Assembly: GCF_023343835.1 (NCBI RefSeq)
Contig: NC_064433.1
Span: forward strand, 71,074,032 to 71,138,031
DNA length: 64,000 bases
Direction: 5' to 3'
Source of the DNA: Lagopus muta
Lineage: Eukaryota; Chordata; Aves; Galliformes; Phasianidae
In this document: piece after piece, positions 13,338 to 26,578 of the stretch
Layout: each line of letters opens with the position of its first letter
How positions within the stretch are numbered: the stretch's first letter is position 1
Translations under genes and position numbers: made by a program
The notes under the pieces: generated by a model
The model's database searches: none
Seen by the model: only the letters and a program-made list of their open reading frames with translations
What the model was told of the DNA's origin: nothing

Positions 13338-16300
13338 CTAACCTTTAGGTTTAATATCTACGATGTTAATGTCGACCTCCATTTATGAGGTTCAAAAAGC
13401 AAAATCACAAAAACGCAAGATGCTGAAGCAGCTCATTATATAAAGAAAAAAAAATCTTGATTTATTTATAGATAGTAGTTAAAATAGAGTTTGAAGGTAT
13501 ATTCTTAATTTTTTCATTAAATTAATATTAGCCAGTTTTTCTAAGAGCAAAATTAATACATTTGATCGTTCAGAACTGTTATCTGTATGTACTCTCTGAT
13601 CTAAGTTTTGTTTTACTGTGATAAATTTGCTTTAAGGCTTGGAAAAGCAGCATATAGAACATGTACGAGTCCCTAAGTCCTCAGTTTATTTCAGAGCAAT
13701 AAAACTGCTTGTGAGTGCCCTGGGGCATGACACCACCTCTTCAGTGAGTAAAACCTGCTTTTTTTTTTTTTTTTTTTCCCTTCAGATCTTAAACTCAAAT
13801 ATTAGCAATGCTGATAATAGTTCTTATTAGTCCTTGCTCTCTTTTCAAAGCATGAAATCCAAGGATAACTGTCAGCAGCTGATTCTGTCTACCCATTTTA
13901 AACATGCCTTTTTAAGATAGCTAGAGAATTTCTAGTTTCTTAGATTCAAACTGATCCGTAAATTAGAAATGTAGGATTTGGGGACAATGGCTAATTGAAA
14001 ACCAAATTCCAAATTCTCTCATTTAGCCCACTATCAACTGGCAGCAGTGCTAAGTACTGTACAGTTAAGCATTTATGTCTCCACAAGACATTTGAAATAC
14101 AGGCCCAGAACAGCAGAAAACCCTGCACGCACTGGCATCGACTAAATGCGTCACATTGATTTCACTGTCTTTTAGAACAGGAATGAGTGTGGGTTCTCAA
14201 AACTGCTCTGGTTGTGTATATAAAGATTTTTGTGTCTTAAGGCGTGTAGCTCCATCTTCACACGATGGCGGGATAGAAGAGGCAGTTATATGTGACTAAG
14301 GTCTCATTTGCTGCTTTTTCATAGTTCTTCAAATAACTTCCTTACACCATGGACTTGAATAAAGATTATTCATAAACTGACAACTAAATGTAGATAAGTA
14401 ATAAAAGAAAGCACAGAGAAAGATACTTGCCTCAAATATACTTGTTTAAGCAGTTGCACCTGCTATAAAAATATTATTAAAGAATCACCATACTCAGTTA
14501 TGAATTAAGTTGATTCTGTTTTCTCTTCTCATAAAGAAAAGTGAAAATATCCAACCAATTCATTTTCCTTTTCTTTTCTCTTACCTCTCCAACAAACCCC
14601 ACAGTGACAGTAGTTGGTAATGTGGATCTTTGAATTAAAGACAGCAAATTGTGTTTGCATAGGCCTGACACATAAAGCTCCTTCCAATGTCTTTTTCGGT
14701 GTCAGAGCTTTGCTGTGAATGCAACTTCTACTAATTTTTCCTTACTGCAATTGTGAAAAAATCTAATACCTTTGGAATGATATTAAAAAGGCTTACATAG
14801 AATAAAATCCCCATTTAATCTTGGCATATTAAGAAACCTTTTCTTTGAACATTATATGGAAATGCTATTTTTCCTCAAAACACTTTTTTTTTTTTTTTTT
14901 TTTAAATATGAGAAGCTTGAGGAGTTGTAAGAACCAACAGTTTAGAGCATTATCTACATTTGTGGTTTAGAAATGGTGGCAGAGGAAATGTTAGTAAGAA
15001 TATACATGTGCTTCTTGTGGAATTCTGTGGCAACAAATCGTGAACCCAATATATCAAAAGGTGTGCTGGTCACTATGTTAGAAAACAAATAAACAAACAA
15101 AAAAAATCCAGAAAAATAGTGCGAACCAAAGACCTAAATTGCTTAAGTATAGGAGAAAAAAATGTTTGCAGTGCATTGTGTATACCAGTTATTTAGATAT
15201 TGCTTCCACTTCATCTAGCACCATCTTACTACTCGCATACTATTATGAAAGCCAGGTTTGGGTAAACTACACTAATTCTGTTTGGTTTACAGTACAGAGT
15301 GATCACCAGCAGAAGAGATACAGCTATTCATCTCATTTATTGCCCCAGTAGCTCTGCTAGTTTATGCACACAAAATTTTGAATACTCAGCTGTGTTTTTT
15401 AAGGTTTTTTAAAGTGTTCTTATCAACAGAAACATGCTATGATTTATACTTACATTTAGACAAAACATTTGAGATGTCTGCTCACAACATAGCTGGAACA
15501 CTTGTAATGACTTTTTAAGACAAATGAAAGGCAAAATCTGCTTCGTCTGAGATGCCACTGTTTATTTCAGTAGGTGCAGAAGAAGTGCTTTGTGAGCAAA
15601 AAGCATTCACCACTGCAGTACTGGCAGATCACTTATTTTATTACATAGATAACATTTCAAAATTAAGCTTATGAGATCAAAATTGAAGTTTAAAATACTG
15701 TTCAGTTTTCAACAGGAAGATCTGGAAACAACAGGAAAAGAAAAGTCAGCAAATACCTGAGCAAAACCTCTCCGCTTTTGGACAACATTAGATAGCAAAT
15801 TAGATAGCAAAGAAACAGCTGTGCACAAAAAGAAGGTAGAAGTTGGATACTGAGTCGTCACTACTGATGGTAAAAGAGTAAAATAAATATGAATTGAGCT
15901 GAGTTGGAGATTCAAGCAAGATTTATTAAAATTTAAGTCAAAATCCAAATGAGGGATACGCAAATTCATTTCTGTGGAGACCTGTTTTGTTTTACCAAGC
16001 CCATTAAGACCAAGGCAATTCCTGATTAGGATTTCAGCAATATTCAACTAGGTGGAAACTAGCAAAAGGTAAAAGAAATCAGCAATTGTTATAAAGCCAT
16101 GAAATTTACCCCAGAAAACATACCTTATCTTTTCAATCAACTTTTCAAGCCCATATTTCTTCCACAGTCTTAGATGTAATATAGATGTCAGCACACACCA
16201 GAACAAGCACAAGAACTGGTGTCTCACTTGGGGACAATAGCCACCTGCCAGCTGATGCATGGTAATCTGCTGTTATGCGTGGTCATAGACCACAGCTGCC

Positions 16301-18417
16301 ACATCTACCCATTTTAGTTCAGTCTGGTTTGTTCCTTATGATAACCTATGTTTCAAGTGCCTGATATCCTACAGACTCAGCAGACGTTCCAAACATGAGT
16401 AAGGAAGCTGTACTTGAACTGCTTGTAGCATGCACACTGTTATCAATAACTTGAAGAGTGATAAAAAAAACGTATGCAGAAAGGGCTCCTGGAAGTCACT
16501 CCAGTTACCAAATAATAGGGTAGCCATTGGAGAAGTATTACTGTTGTCCCTAGTGCTACCTGATTTGGGCTGCCCCAAAAACACTGTGACACTTGACCTG
16601 CCCCCAAACTTACCCTTGAAATGAAGTTTCCAACAGATATCTGGAAAAGTTTACATTCTCTCCCAGGCAAAACACATGCATAAACTTCAGTGTTCAAACC
16701 TGTCACTTTCCAAAACACACCACCCATTACAGAGTTCACTTGAGGCATACCCTTGTTTTATGTAGGAAAGCCACATGTGTATCTTGTTAAGTTTAGTAGC
16801 AAGCAGGATAGTGTGAGCTGTTCTCACTTGTTTAAAGCTATACCTCCCAAATAAATTATTTTTGGCTTTTCTAAAACAGTGTTCTGGTTCTGTAAAGACA
16901 TCAGTAGCGTGTGCCAGAACTGGATTCTTTCTGGAAACTGTGCCTGAGATATCAGATGATGGAGAAACATTTGAACTCCTTATTTCATGCGCTGGAACAA
17001 AACAAGGAAAACATTGTCATAGTTGAATAATCAGAAGCAGCTGGGAAAATTGTCTTCAGATTCTATCATAAATTTTACCTCTGGGCTGAAAAGTCATGTC
17101 ACCTTACAAGGCAATTGTTTTGAAAAGATATAAGCCACTAAGTGTGAAGACTTGACCGACAGCCATAAACCATGTGCAGGAGGACCTCACGCTGGTATAA
17201 ATGGGAACTGCATGTGCAAAGATAGAGCAGTGTGTGGCCACTGAAGGACAAAGATCATCTCATTCATAACTTACTGGACTACGTGGGAAAAATTCAGAAC
17301 TGTCACTAGAATTTGGATTTAGGGATAGGAAAAAAGAAAAAAAAAAGGCTCATTCATGGAACCAAACAGAAAAACACACTGAAAAAACTAAATAAACAGC
17401 AGGCAAGCTCATTGGAAGTCTGTGTTGTGTTTCTCTACCATCTTCCAACATAAGAATAAATGTTTGAACTTCATGCAAATTTTTGATTTGTTGTTGAGAA
17501 GAGCTTTAAAAGTCACAGTTTCAAAGCCTAACCACCGCTAATAACATAATTCTCTCAGTTTAAGTAGGGCACACAGAGCAAATGTGGCGATGCTCCCTGC
17601 GACTTTTGAATGTTCAGCTGGAAGCTCTATGAAACTCAGTTGCTTCTCTGATGTGGCAGGTACCAAACTGCTCCTGCAAAATGCAATCCTCATAAACAGG
17701 CTACTTCTTCATGAAGTTTAAGCTGCCTCTGGTAGCTTTTGTGCAAAAAAAAAAAAACAAAAACAAACAAACAAAAAAAAAAAACAGTAAAATCATGACT
17801 GAGTCCAAACTCAGGCCTGTTACAAAAACTATCACTCCACTAATTATGAATGGTCTCAAACTTATTCTCTGCTTACAGTGAGAGAGGATTTGCTCCTCCT
17901 ACCTCCCACTAAAGGATCAGGGATGAAAGAGACATGGAGAGCCTGACAGCCAGTGAACACCAAAGCAAAGAACTTATTGACCACTTCAACCCTCTCCATG
18001 TCATTGTTACCATTTTTACCTTCTCATTTCTCAGGGGGGGTACAATCTCCTTGGCCTTTCTCTTCTGGCCAATGTCCCTTATTAGTATTTTTCACACCCT
18101 TACCGAGTTCAGCTCTATCTATGCCTTGGTTTTCCTGGTCCCATCTCTGCACATCCAGATACCTGTATTCTTCTCAAGCCACTCACTTCCATGCATAGAC
18201 TTTTCCTTCTTATCCCTCAGTTTGACCAGCAGGTCCTTGCTCAGCCAGGTTTCCTGCCTCCTCTGCTTGATTTCTTATGCTGTGGGATAGAAAACTCTTT
18301 TGCTCTCAGAAAGACATACTTAAAGAAATGCCAGCTCTGTTCCTTCCTTTATCCCTAAGGACAGATTCCCAGGGGATCTGATCTTAAGAGCAGAAGTTCT
18401 ATGCTTTTCTCTTTTAA

Positions 18418-18583
18418 CACAGAATCTCTGAATCACTGAGGTTGGCAAGATATCTGGATCCATTTGGTTCCACCCCTGCACAAGCAGGGTCATCCAGAGG
18501 AAGGTGCTCAGGCCTATGTCCAGGCAGCTTCTGAAGATCTCCAAGGATGAGATTCCACTATCTGTGCCAGTGTTCTGTCACCT
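18418..18583 (-). mobile_element. CR1 LINE 3' fragment, diverged
   Basis: Begins cacagaatctctgaatcac, the CR1 terminal repeat in reverse complement. It continues through a diverged gaggttggcaagat block and a ctccaaggatgagattccac block, ending in a cagtgttctgtcacc block. It is clearly older than the copies at 26.6 and 44.6 kb. Confidence 0.82.
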
Positions 18584-19168
18584 GAAAGACTAGGAAAAAA
18601 GGAAAAATAAAGGAAAAATAAAAAAGCAGATTTAAATGTTGAGATTCAGAGTGTGTAGATTTCCTGAAGATGAACAATAATTTTCATATATCCAAATACG
18701 TCAGGGGACCTATCCATAAAGGGAATGTCATGTACACTCTTCAAAGAACTTGTAAGACTTAGAAAAGATGAAGAGGTATAACTGCCTTGTAACTATCTAT
18801 GATCAGAGATGTAAGGAATTATATTACCTGTATGAGAATGAGTAATGCATAGGAAATGCTCAGCAGTCTAGGCCAATTTCCACTGTGTGCCAAAGCACAA
18901 AGTATAGCTCCTCTATAAGAGGTTCTAGGTGGAAACTGTTGACAGCAGTAATAGCACTTTAAGCTCAGTATTTTTGTCAGCATGAAGGGTGGACTGATGG
19001 GTGCAAGCCAATATCTAATGATGTCATCAGATTCAAACGCACTTTATTTGGTTGGCTAGCTACTACTGGGTTGTGAGTTGCTAATTTACTAAAAAAAAAA
19101 AAAAAAATCTAAGCATAAACATCTCCTCCTCCTACAGTAATTACAATGAACTGAAGCATTCTTTTGAA

Positions 19169-19238
19169 GAGAACATGCCATAAAAGGTTTCCAGACCTTT
19201 ATGGAGAACATGCCATAGAGGGTTTGCAGGCACTTATG
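19169..19238. repeat. Tandem duplication, two 35-bp copies
   Basis: The copies are 19169-19203 and 19204-19238. Both begin gagaacatgccata and end in cttatg or tttatg, with only a few mismatches and no spacer. This looks like a local slippage duplication, not a mobile element. Confidence 0.88.
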
Positions 19239-20268
19239 GTAGCAACAACGTGCTTTGCTCACACATCTCAAATTTAAGTCTTCAATTGTTTGTTATTCAT
19301 TTATGATTGTTAGCAGGGGTGGTAAAATTTGCACTAGCCATTTGCCTGAATGTATAATTCCACAGAAGAGTTTTCTTCATGACAGTCTGTATTTACACAC
19401 TTTTTGTTTGCTCAGTACTGTGAAGGAACTACGTGAAACAAGCAGCTATGGAATTTATTACACTCTCCAGGAGATCAGCTTTTGGCCTTGTGCCCTCACA
19501 TATATGGTTGTATTTGGAAAGAGAGATTTCAATGCTGTCATCAGATAACACTGGCTGATGATCAAACTATATGATTTCAGTTTTATTTTTATGTCTTAAG
19601 ACACTACTATTTATTTCCGGGTGGAAAGATATTTACTTATTTTTTTGCCTACTAGCATATCTGTTTAGTTCCTGAACAACGTGCAAAAGTTTGTTGCTGT
19701 TTGATCACTTTACATCAGGGAGCATGGTGCACATTTAAGACCATAGAAGAGCTGTCAGTGTACAGGACTTTTAGATAAGCATTGCCAAAAAGCATAACAT
19801 ACTAGGTGCATTTTTTTTTTTTTTTTGCAATTATTCTATCCTTTCTCTTTCATAATGCAACACTATTATCAGATGACTAAGTATGTTCATAAGATGTGCT
19901 TAATTAAGCATCACTGCTGAAAGAATGATTATAGGAAATCTCTTTCTCCTGTTCTTTTCACTGACCATGCCTATATGTGACTAAAAAATACAATTCAATT
20001 TAATATTATTAAAATGTATATGATTATATACTTAGTATTTTGTTGTCTTCTATGGTGCCTCATTATTGCTATACGATATACTAAGAAGCTTAAGTGAGAA
20101 GCTTAAGAAGTGTATGTGTATAATCTTCCACTAAAGCCTTCCAATAAACAAAACATTTTTGTCACAGAATGTATTTTGTAGTGAAATAGCCACAGAAAGT
20201 TAAAAACCAAGCAAAATAAAACATTTTTAAACTGACTTCCTTTAATTTGTCGATTTAATAAGCCGTTG

Positions 20269-20282
20269 TTGCCCTCTAGTGT
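20269..20282 (-). promoter_or_regulatory. CTCF-like core motif
   Basis: The minus strand reads ACACTAGAGGGCAA, matching the CTCF core at 12 of 14 positions; both mismatches are at the ends. It lies about 3 kb beyond the MANSC1 stop codon, in the same orientation as the motif at 13.3 kb. Confidence 0.3.
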
Positions 20283-20410
20283 TCAAACATAGCCCACGTT
20301 CCCCTACAGAATGTTCCCGGCAGGTCACCTAGTAATCCCATTTGCTCCAAGAATGCAAATGAATGGGAAAATATATATCCCTATGTGCAATGCTAAGGGA
20401 AGCTGTTGAT

Positions 20411-20552
20411 GGTCTATTCCTGGAAGTGTTCAAGGTCTGTCTGGATGGGGCTTTGACCAACCCGGTGTAGCACAAAATGTCCCCGCCCATGGCAGAGAGG
20501 TTGGAACCAGGTGATCTCTAAGGGTCCTTCCAACTCAAACGATTCTGATTCT
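20411..20552 (+). mobile_element. CR1 LINE 3' fragment
   Basis: Sense orientation on the plus strand. It starts in the cctggaagtgttcaaggtc block, then tggatggggctttgaccaac, and ends gggtccttccaactcaaac followed by gattctgattct, the CR1 3' terminus. About 140 bp remain. Confidence 0.92.
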
Positions 20553-21197
20553 CTACTTACTTTTGATGTATGCATTAACATTTAAAGTTACTAAAAGACC
20601 ACTCAGCTCAGCTTTCTTACCGAGTTAGTCATGATACACATGCAACTCACTGGTTTACTTCTGCCACTCATAGTGTATGATATTATGTTGGCTGTTTTGG
20701 TTAGAAGGCAACGTTACCAGTGATGTTAACCAAATACATGCTCCATGCTCTGAATGACCCTACAGTTTGTCTGCCCTCCTTCCCTCGAATCTGTGTCCAC
20801 TGCACTGTACTGCCTGAATTACTATCAACAATCTCTACCTCCAACAAAATTTTTATTATGCTAGAAATGCACAGTGATGATTCAGGAGCTCTTTTCAATA
20901 CCTCTCCTGTAGTAAGTTGCTACGATGGCATAGACAATGGAGAAGGCTTCTCACTAAGCTGTAAATCTTTAGATAAAACTATAATCTCAGATTCAGACCT
21001 GCATTTTACATGTACCAGACCCAGTACTTGCAATTTCCTTAACTTGCTTCCCAGAAATATTTTCCATCTTTATCATATTCCTTGACCACAAAACTTTGAA
21101 ACTAGCTGATTAAAATAAAAATAAAAATAAAAAAAAGCAAAGGATAAATGAAGTGCAGTCAACAGACCAGCTAATCAACTTGAGATACTTCTGCAAA

Positions 21198-21203
21198 TTT
21201 ATT
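21198..21203 (-). terminator. MANSC1: Possible MANSC1 poly(A) signal
   Basis: TTTATT on the plus strand is AATAAA on the MANSC1 strand. It is the first canonical hexamer I found after the stop codon at 23282, and would give a 3' UTR of about 2.1 kb that contains the CR1 fragment at 21851-22160 in antisense. An earlier variant signal is possible. Confidence 0.25.
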
Positions 21204-21850
21204 CAATTCTAAGATATTATCCAGAGTGTTTTTTATGTAAGCATTGTCAGACAGAAGTAATGTAGAAAAAACAAATGTTTTTGTATCTATAAAGTAACCT
21301 GCAGCCTCCATACAGCAAGAGTTCAACTTCTTGACATAAGGAACACTGACATGTCTTTGATCATTGAATAATGTAATTTTCAGAGAATTTTCTGCATAAA
21401 GTTATTGTTAGAGCTCCCAAAAAACTTGCCTTGAGGCCATTTTTAGATCATGACTGCTTCCTGCTGCAGTAAACTTGACAGATCTAAGAACCTTGTGGAC
21501 GTGGGTTACTTAGCATATTTTGTAATATAATTATTTGTTCCTATTCTTAAGGCACCTTTCCTTCTCTATCTTGATGTTTGTAGTTGATTATGCTGCCTCC
21601 CACAGATAATATCTAGGGTTTCATTCTGAAAACAGATTAAGACTGATCATGGTGTGGAAAAAAAGTGAGTTTGAACTGGAGGTTCAAACACTGGATGCTT
21701 ACAGGCACTCTCATTTGCCTCTTATTCCAGAGGCAGGGAAACATACAGAGAAGCTGTGCTTACTACCGGTCATATGAACATGATGCCAGAAGTAAAAAAG
21801 ATGTGCTTTGAGAACATGTAGAGTTCTACCCAGAGTTCTAGAGCTCTGAT

Positions 21851-22160
21851 TAATGTTCATAAAGGTCTAAAGGGAGTTGGGAGGCAAATGGATGAGGACA
21901 GGATCTTCCCTGTGATGTGTAGTGGTAGGACAAGGAGAAATGGCCTAAATCTTGTATTTAGGAAGTACCATACAAACATACAGAACTTCTTTACAGTAAG
22001 GGTGATGGATCGGAATAAGTTGCCCAGAGTTTGTGGGCTGTCCTTCTACAGAGATATTCAAGACACATGTGGATGCCTACCTGTGTGTTCTACTGTAGGG
22101 AACCTGTTTAAGCAGGAGGATTGGACTCAATGAGCTCTTGAGGTCCTGTGATTCTGTGTG
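21851..22160 (+). mobile_element. CR1 LINE 3' fragment, diverged
   Basis: Plus-strand CR1. Blocks in order are: aaaggtctaaagggagttgg, gtggtaggacaaggagaaatgg, ggaagtaccatacaaacat, cttctttacagtaagggtga, gagatattcaagacacatg, ggattggactcaatgagctc, ending aggtcctgtgattctgtgtg. It lies just beyond MANSC1, antisense to that gene. Substitutions are spread evenly, so it is an old copy. Confidence 0.92.
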
Positions 22161-23281
22161 TGCTTCTATCATCTCTAGCCCTGTTGCAAGCAGTGCTTTT
22201 AAGAGCCACTAGACTGGTGAGGGAAATAAAAGAATGCTAGAAGCAGAAAGATAATGCAAAGTTGTTTAAGGTAATGCTTCTCTGACTGCAGGAAATATCT
22301 CTGAGTTTGGGACTCTTGCACAACACATCCATCAATGTTACTTAATACTTTCTTAATTCCCTTCAATCTGTCTAGATATTCAAGAACTAGAAACCATACT
22401 TTTTCTGTGTCCTCTGCTGATAATACAGCTGTTGTCTTTGCTCAGTTCCTTCACAAGTTTCCATCTGCTCTACAATTAATTGTTAAGTTTCAACTATAAT
22501 AGGTTTAAGTATAGTAGAACAGATTCTCCGGTACACACCAAGTTGCTTGCTTGTGCTATTTGACATGGAAAAAAAAAAAAAGATTCCAGCTTTGTTTAAC
22601 CTAATATGATAAAAACTATTTGACATATCCTGCAAAGAATCCTGCTAGAGGGTGGTGCTCTCTTCAGAAAAGGCCAACTAAAATTTGCAGCAGGTGGTTT
22701 TAAGTATAGCTTATGATTTATGCACATGAAAGCATTCAAGATAAATATCAATGAACACAATGTAGCTAAGGAAAGTTAAGCCAAACATGTTTTGAATATA
22801 ACAGTTTACTCCTTGTACCTAAAACCATTTGGATGCTATATACTACTACCCAATATTCACTTAAGGCTCAGATAGAGTATACAGGATGCCATATACACTT
22901 ACACGATGCCAGACTTGTGTAATACTGATGTACTTGGAGGCAAAAAACATTGAAAGTGCTCATGTGCTGCACAATTAATTAGGTCAAATTCTATTCTGCT
23001 AATCTAGTCACAGACCATACTCCTGAAATTATTTTTCTCCTTAAATACGAGAACTTCTTTGCTTAGCTTGAGTGTCTGCACTTAGGATTTGATACTAACT
23101 CAAATGATAGGCATTATAATTCAGTCTGAAACAGCAGTTCTCTTCCCCACCAAAACCATGTGGCCACTGGTGACCAAAAAAGGAATGCATCCTCGTCTGA
23201 GATTTCATATTCACTCTTCACTTTCAGAGCAGTTCTCACAAAGATGATAAATGCTCCTAACAATCTATTCCCTATGCTCCA

Positions 23282-24276
23282 TCATACATCAGCATACATT
23301 CCATTGATCAAATAATCCAACCTGGTATATTGTCTCTTCTGAAGAGATTCATGCATTTTCTTCCCTGTGAGTGCAATAACTAAGAGCAAGAATATCACCC
23401 CAAAAAGTAAAGCCACTACAAGTCTGCTTTTGTCTTCCAGCTGAACAAAGCCTTTTCTTCTCTGAACGTACTCTGAGAGGTGGTCTTCCGAATCAGATGG
23501 GTCATAACCCTGATGGTTGTTTTGGGAAGCCACGGGGGAAGCACTAGTAGAGAGAGCAAAACTTGAAAAAGAGACAAGGGTAACATGACTGGTATAACTG
23601 GCAGAGACAGCTGTTGGCTCAGGAGGTATGGATGAAGTTCTGAGCCCTGCTGAGCTGGTGGCTGTTACAGGATTTGAGGTCACCCATTTGGCTGTAGAAG
23701 TAGAAGCAGAAGTTGTGGGACTGGAAAGAAAAACATGAGTAGCAGCAATCTTGGCAGTAGGGATACCAGGTTCAGCTCTAGCAATTGCAGTAAGCATAAA
23801 GGTTGTTGTCCTAGTGACAGTACCAGCTTTGGCACCACCTGTAAACAAAGAAGTTGTATGAGATTTCAGTCTGACAGTACTTGTAGGCAGAGGAGTAACA
23901 GTAGTACTGCTGGGACTGGGAACATTAGACTTAGTGGTGGGGAACAAAGCAGAAGGGTTTCCAATTTGAACAGTAGATGATGTATTTGGTGGTGGATTAA
24001 TTACTTTCTGCCTTGGCAAGGGGTCTAAACTCTTGGGATTGTCTGCCCTTTGTGACTCAGGGAAAACTGTATGAAATTCAGTGCTGTCTACATGTTTATC
24101 CATATGGTTCAGGAGTTCAGATGCTTGATGAAAAACAGATTGATGCAAAGCAGGGGTATGATTCTGATGGCTAGCCTGACTTTGAGAAATAAAAGCTCCG
24201 GCATCTGAAGGTACAGAGCGTTCATTTGAATTGAAGTCCTCATTTTTGAAGGATGTGTCCTCCAGAGCATGGGTGT
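23282..24276 (-). CDS. MANSC1: MANSC1 exon 3: mucin-like stalk, membrane segment, tail
   Basis: Terminal coding exon, residues 119-449 of the assembled protein plus the TGA at 23284-23282. The acceptor is a pyrimidine tract ending TTTACAG, with the exon starting at 24276. Its first two bases complete an Asp codon with the last G of exon 2, giving IAQ-D-THALED, which parallels the family. The exon encodes a long Ser/Thr/Pro-rich stretch typical of an O-glycosylated stalk, N-glycosylation sequons at about Asn157 (NHT) and Asn216 (NTS), one membrane helix at about 404-423 (LVVALLFGVIFLLLVIALTG), and a 26-residue basic tail ending RLDYLINGMYADV. That tail is close to the end of mammalian MANSC1 and is the strongest identifier. 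The stalk is weakly conserved, as expected of mucin-like regions. Confidence 0.96.
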
Positions 24277-26145
24277 CTGTAAAGAGAAAGGAAATATCAG
24301 TATTCAATTGCTGAATCTATTTTTAATTACCACGGGCTCACTCTAATTACTTATATTGTAAAGGAATAGCATTATTGGGGGCTTCAGAAAGTAATGAGTA
24401 AACAAACAGAAGCATCAAGATATTTTACTTAAAGTACGCAGTGACTTTTATGTTGTCTGTGTCATAAAACCTATTAATCTCAAGCTGGAACACATCAGAA
24501 CCCAACTGCAGCTCCTTAAGAGAATTTACCTATGCGAACCAGTCAATGTTTTGTACTCATATGGCATGCATATGATTCTTCAGAGCTGTGAAGTACAGTA
24601 AGTATGCCCACTGCCTTTAAACTATTCCAGTCTCTGTCAAATTAAGAAGATACAATCAACCTTGCTTCCGTCAGATGTACGTACTTCTATACAACCAAGA
24701 ACAAACATCCCATGACTGCTTAATAGGATTCACTTCACATATAGGAATTGCTTTATGATAACAGGTGGTAATAGTATCCCCATCTGAGTGGAGGGAAACT
24801 AAGTGACTTTTCCAGAATCACTTGAAAAAACAAGGGCAGTTTAGACATTTAGATGACAAGTCTGTTAAGGTCCAAGGCCTCCTGGCATTAGCATCTGCAA
24901 GTTCTCTACTCCTTAGATTTCACATGACTGCAACATTCTGGTATTTTACGACACACATGAGGTGTCCTTGGAGCTTCTATTTACAGAGGAAGGAAGAAGG
25001 AGTTCCTAATTTTTTTGAGATTTTTCTTTCTCAACTGTAAGAAATTGTTGGTATTCCTACAAATGTATCATACAGAGCAGGAGATCAGCCCTGCTGAGTT
25101 TGCAAAATACATTTCTGGTCAAAGTACTTAGCCAAAGAATTTAAGATTGTATGTTTCCATGTTGCCAACACGTTAAATGAATATTGCCACTACAAAGAAT
25201 TCAGAGGTTTTAATGTCTTTCTGAGAGTGCTAACAACTGTTGCATGCGTACTCTAAGTGTGTGGTAATGACAATGAACTCCATTCTTTTCAGTTTCATGG
25301 TAAAATGTACTTTTCAATATAGAGCCAGCTTTAGTACAAGAGTTTACCAGTCCAATCCATCCCAGCAGATGGAAAGTTACAACTATACCACTCACTGGTA
25401 AAGAATGAGTAGTCAAATAATCTTTTCTTGTCATCAGATTTATCAAATGTCCATTCTCCCATCTCCCCCAAGACAGCACACATCCTGATTTGTAGGAAAG
25501 CCCTGAACTCCAACTATCATGCTAGAAGAAAGATACTTCAGGAGTCTCTGGTGTATCTGAAGCCTAGATTAGAGAGACATTTTTGGTGAGCATGAGTTCT
25601 TGGAAAAACTGGCTAAGTGAAACAGGCTGCATTCTCATTGTTACCGCTCAGTAGCCAGCCAAAACATTAAAGATGGAATGTGCTCTCATTCCTCTTCTAC
25701 AGAAACAAAAAGGTTTGTTAACTGCACTGGAGTTTAAAGAAATAATAAAAAGCCATTGATGTTTTCATTGTCACTTCTTTCTCAAGTAGAAACTCATATC
25801 TAAAGGAATTAATTTATTTCAGGCTTATTATACGTGCAAAGAAATCTAACAGGCTGCTGTCAGAAAATATATTTGCAAGCCCTAAATTCTTCCAAAAACT
25901 GAAGTGAAAAACAAACAAAAAAGGGCAATGATTTAAATAAGAGGACAGCAACTTGAACTATAGACACCAATTTTTATCCTAACCTTCCCTAGTTTGTTAG
26001 CAAAGTAAAGGAATAAGCTGACAAATAACAGTGTTCAGGCACTACATAATCAGAAGCTGTATGGCCAAAGACAGCCAAACTCTCAGCTGCAGTCTGCAGT
26101 TCTGAACACGTTTCCACAGCACTGAGGAAATGGCCTGTCACAACC

Positions 26146-26156
26146 ACTGAGTCAGT
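26146..26156. promoter_or_regulatory. AP-1/Maf-type palindrome
   Basis: ACTGAGTCAGT is a perfect inverted repeat around the AP-1 core TGAGTCA (26148-26154). It lies in MANSC1 intron 2. Such motifs are common by chance, and only the sequence supports it. Confidence 0.25.
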
Positions 26157-26578
26157 CACCAACACGTTTTTCCTTGTTCCCAGTGCACTCCGATAGCCTC
26201 CTCCATGCATTTAAATAAATAATTGATGCAGTGTGACAACCATTTGCAGTGTGCTATGTCATCTTCAGCTCACTCGCCTCAGCTACAGCTAGGAAAATGG
26301 GCAGTATTCATGCAGGGTTCAAAGGGCAAAATATGGAGGCAAGCCAGTGATGAGTCCTGCACAGGAGTTAAGTATCTGCTTCCCTGCAGCACTGAGATTA
26401 ATTAACATAACTACCTTGTTTTACTAACACTACTTTATTTTCAGCTTTAAACTAACTGTAGTCTTGGTCTTCATTTTAGATTATATGCTCCCAAACACAA
26501 CTGCCCATAACTACTGCGCTAGGTGCAGCTGTGGCACTAGAACAGATACACTTGTTGGCAAGAAAGAACAAGGGCATT

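Larger units (their letters stand above)
9346..23281. other. LRP6-MANSC1 intergenic region and MANSC1 3' flank
   Basis: About 14 kb without a recognisable coding exon on either strand. It contains three CR1 fragments (18418-18583, 20411-20552, 21851-22160), two small tandem duplications (12866-12913 and 19169-19238), several poly(T)/poly(A) runs (11962-11984, 14884-14903, 19091-19107) and two CTCF-like motifs. The right-hand part probably includes the MANSC1 3' UTR. Open frames up to about 120 codons were read, and none has a domain, a codon bias or splice sites that I recognise. Confidence 0.7.

Noticed and set aside
22641..22654. CTCF-like TGCTAGAGGGTGG
   Set aside because: Only about 11 of 14 positions fit and the conserved GGC is broken.
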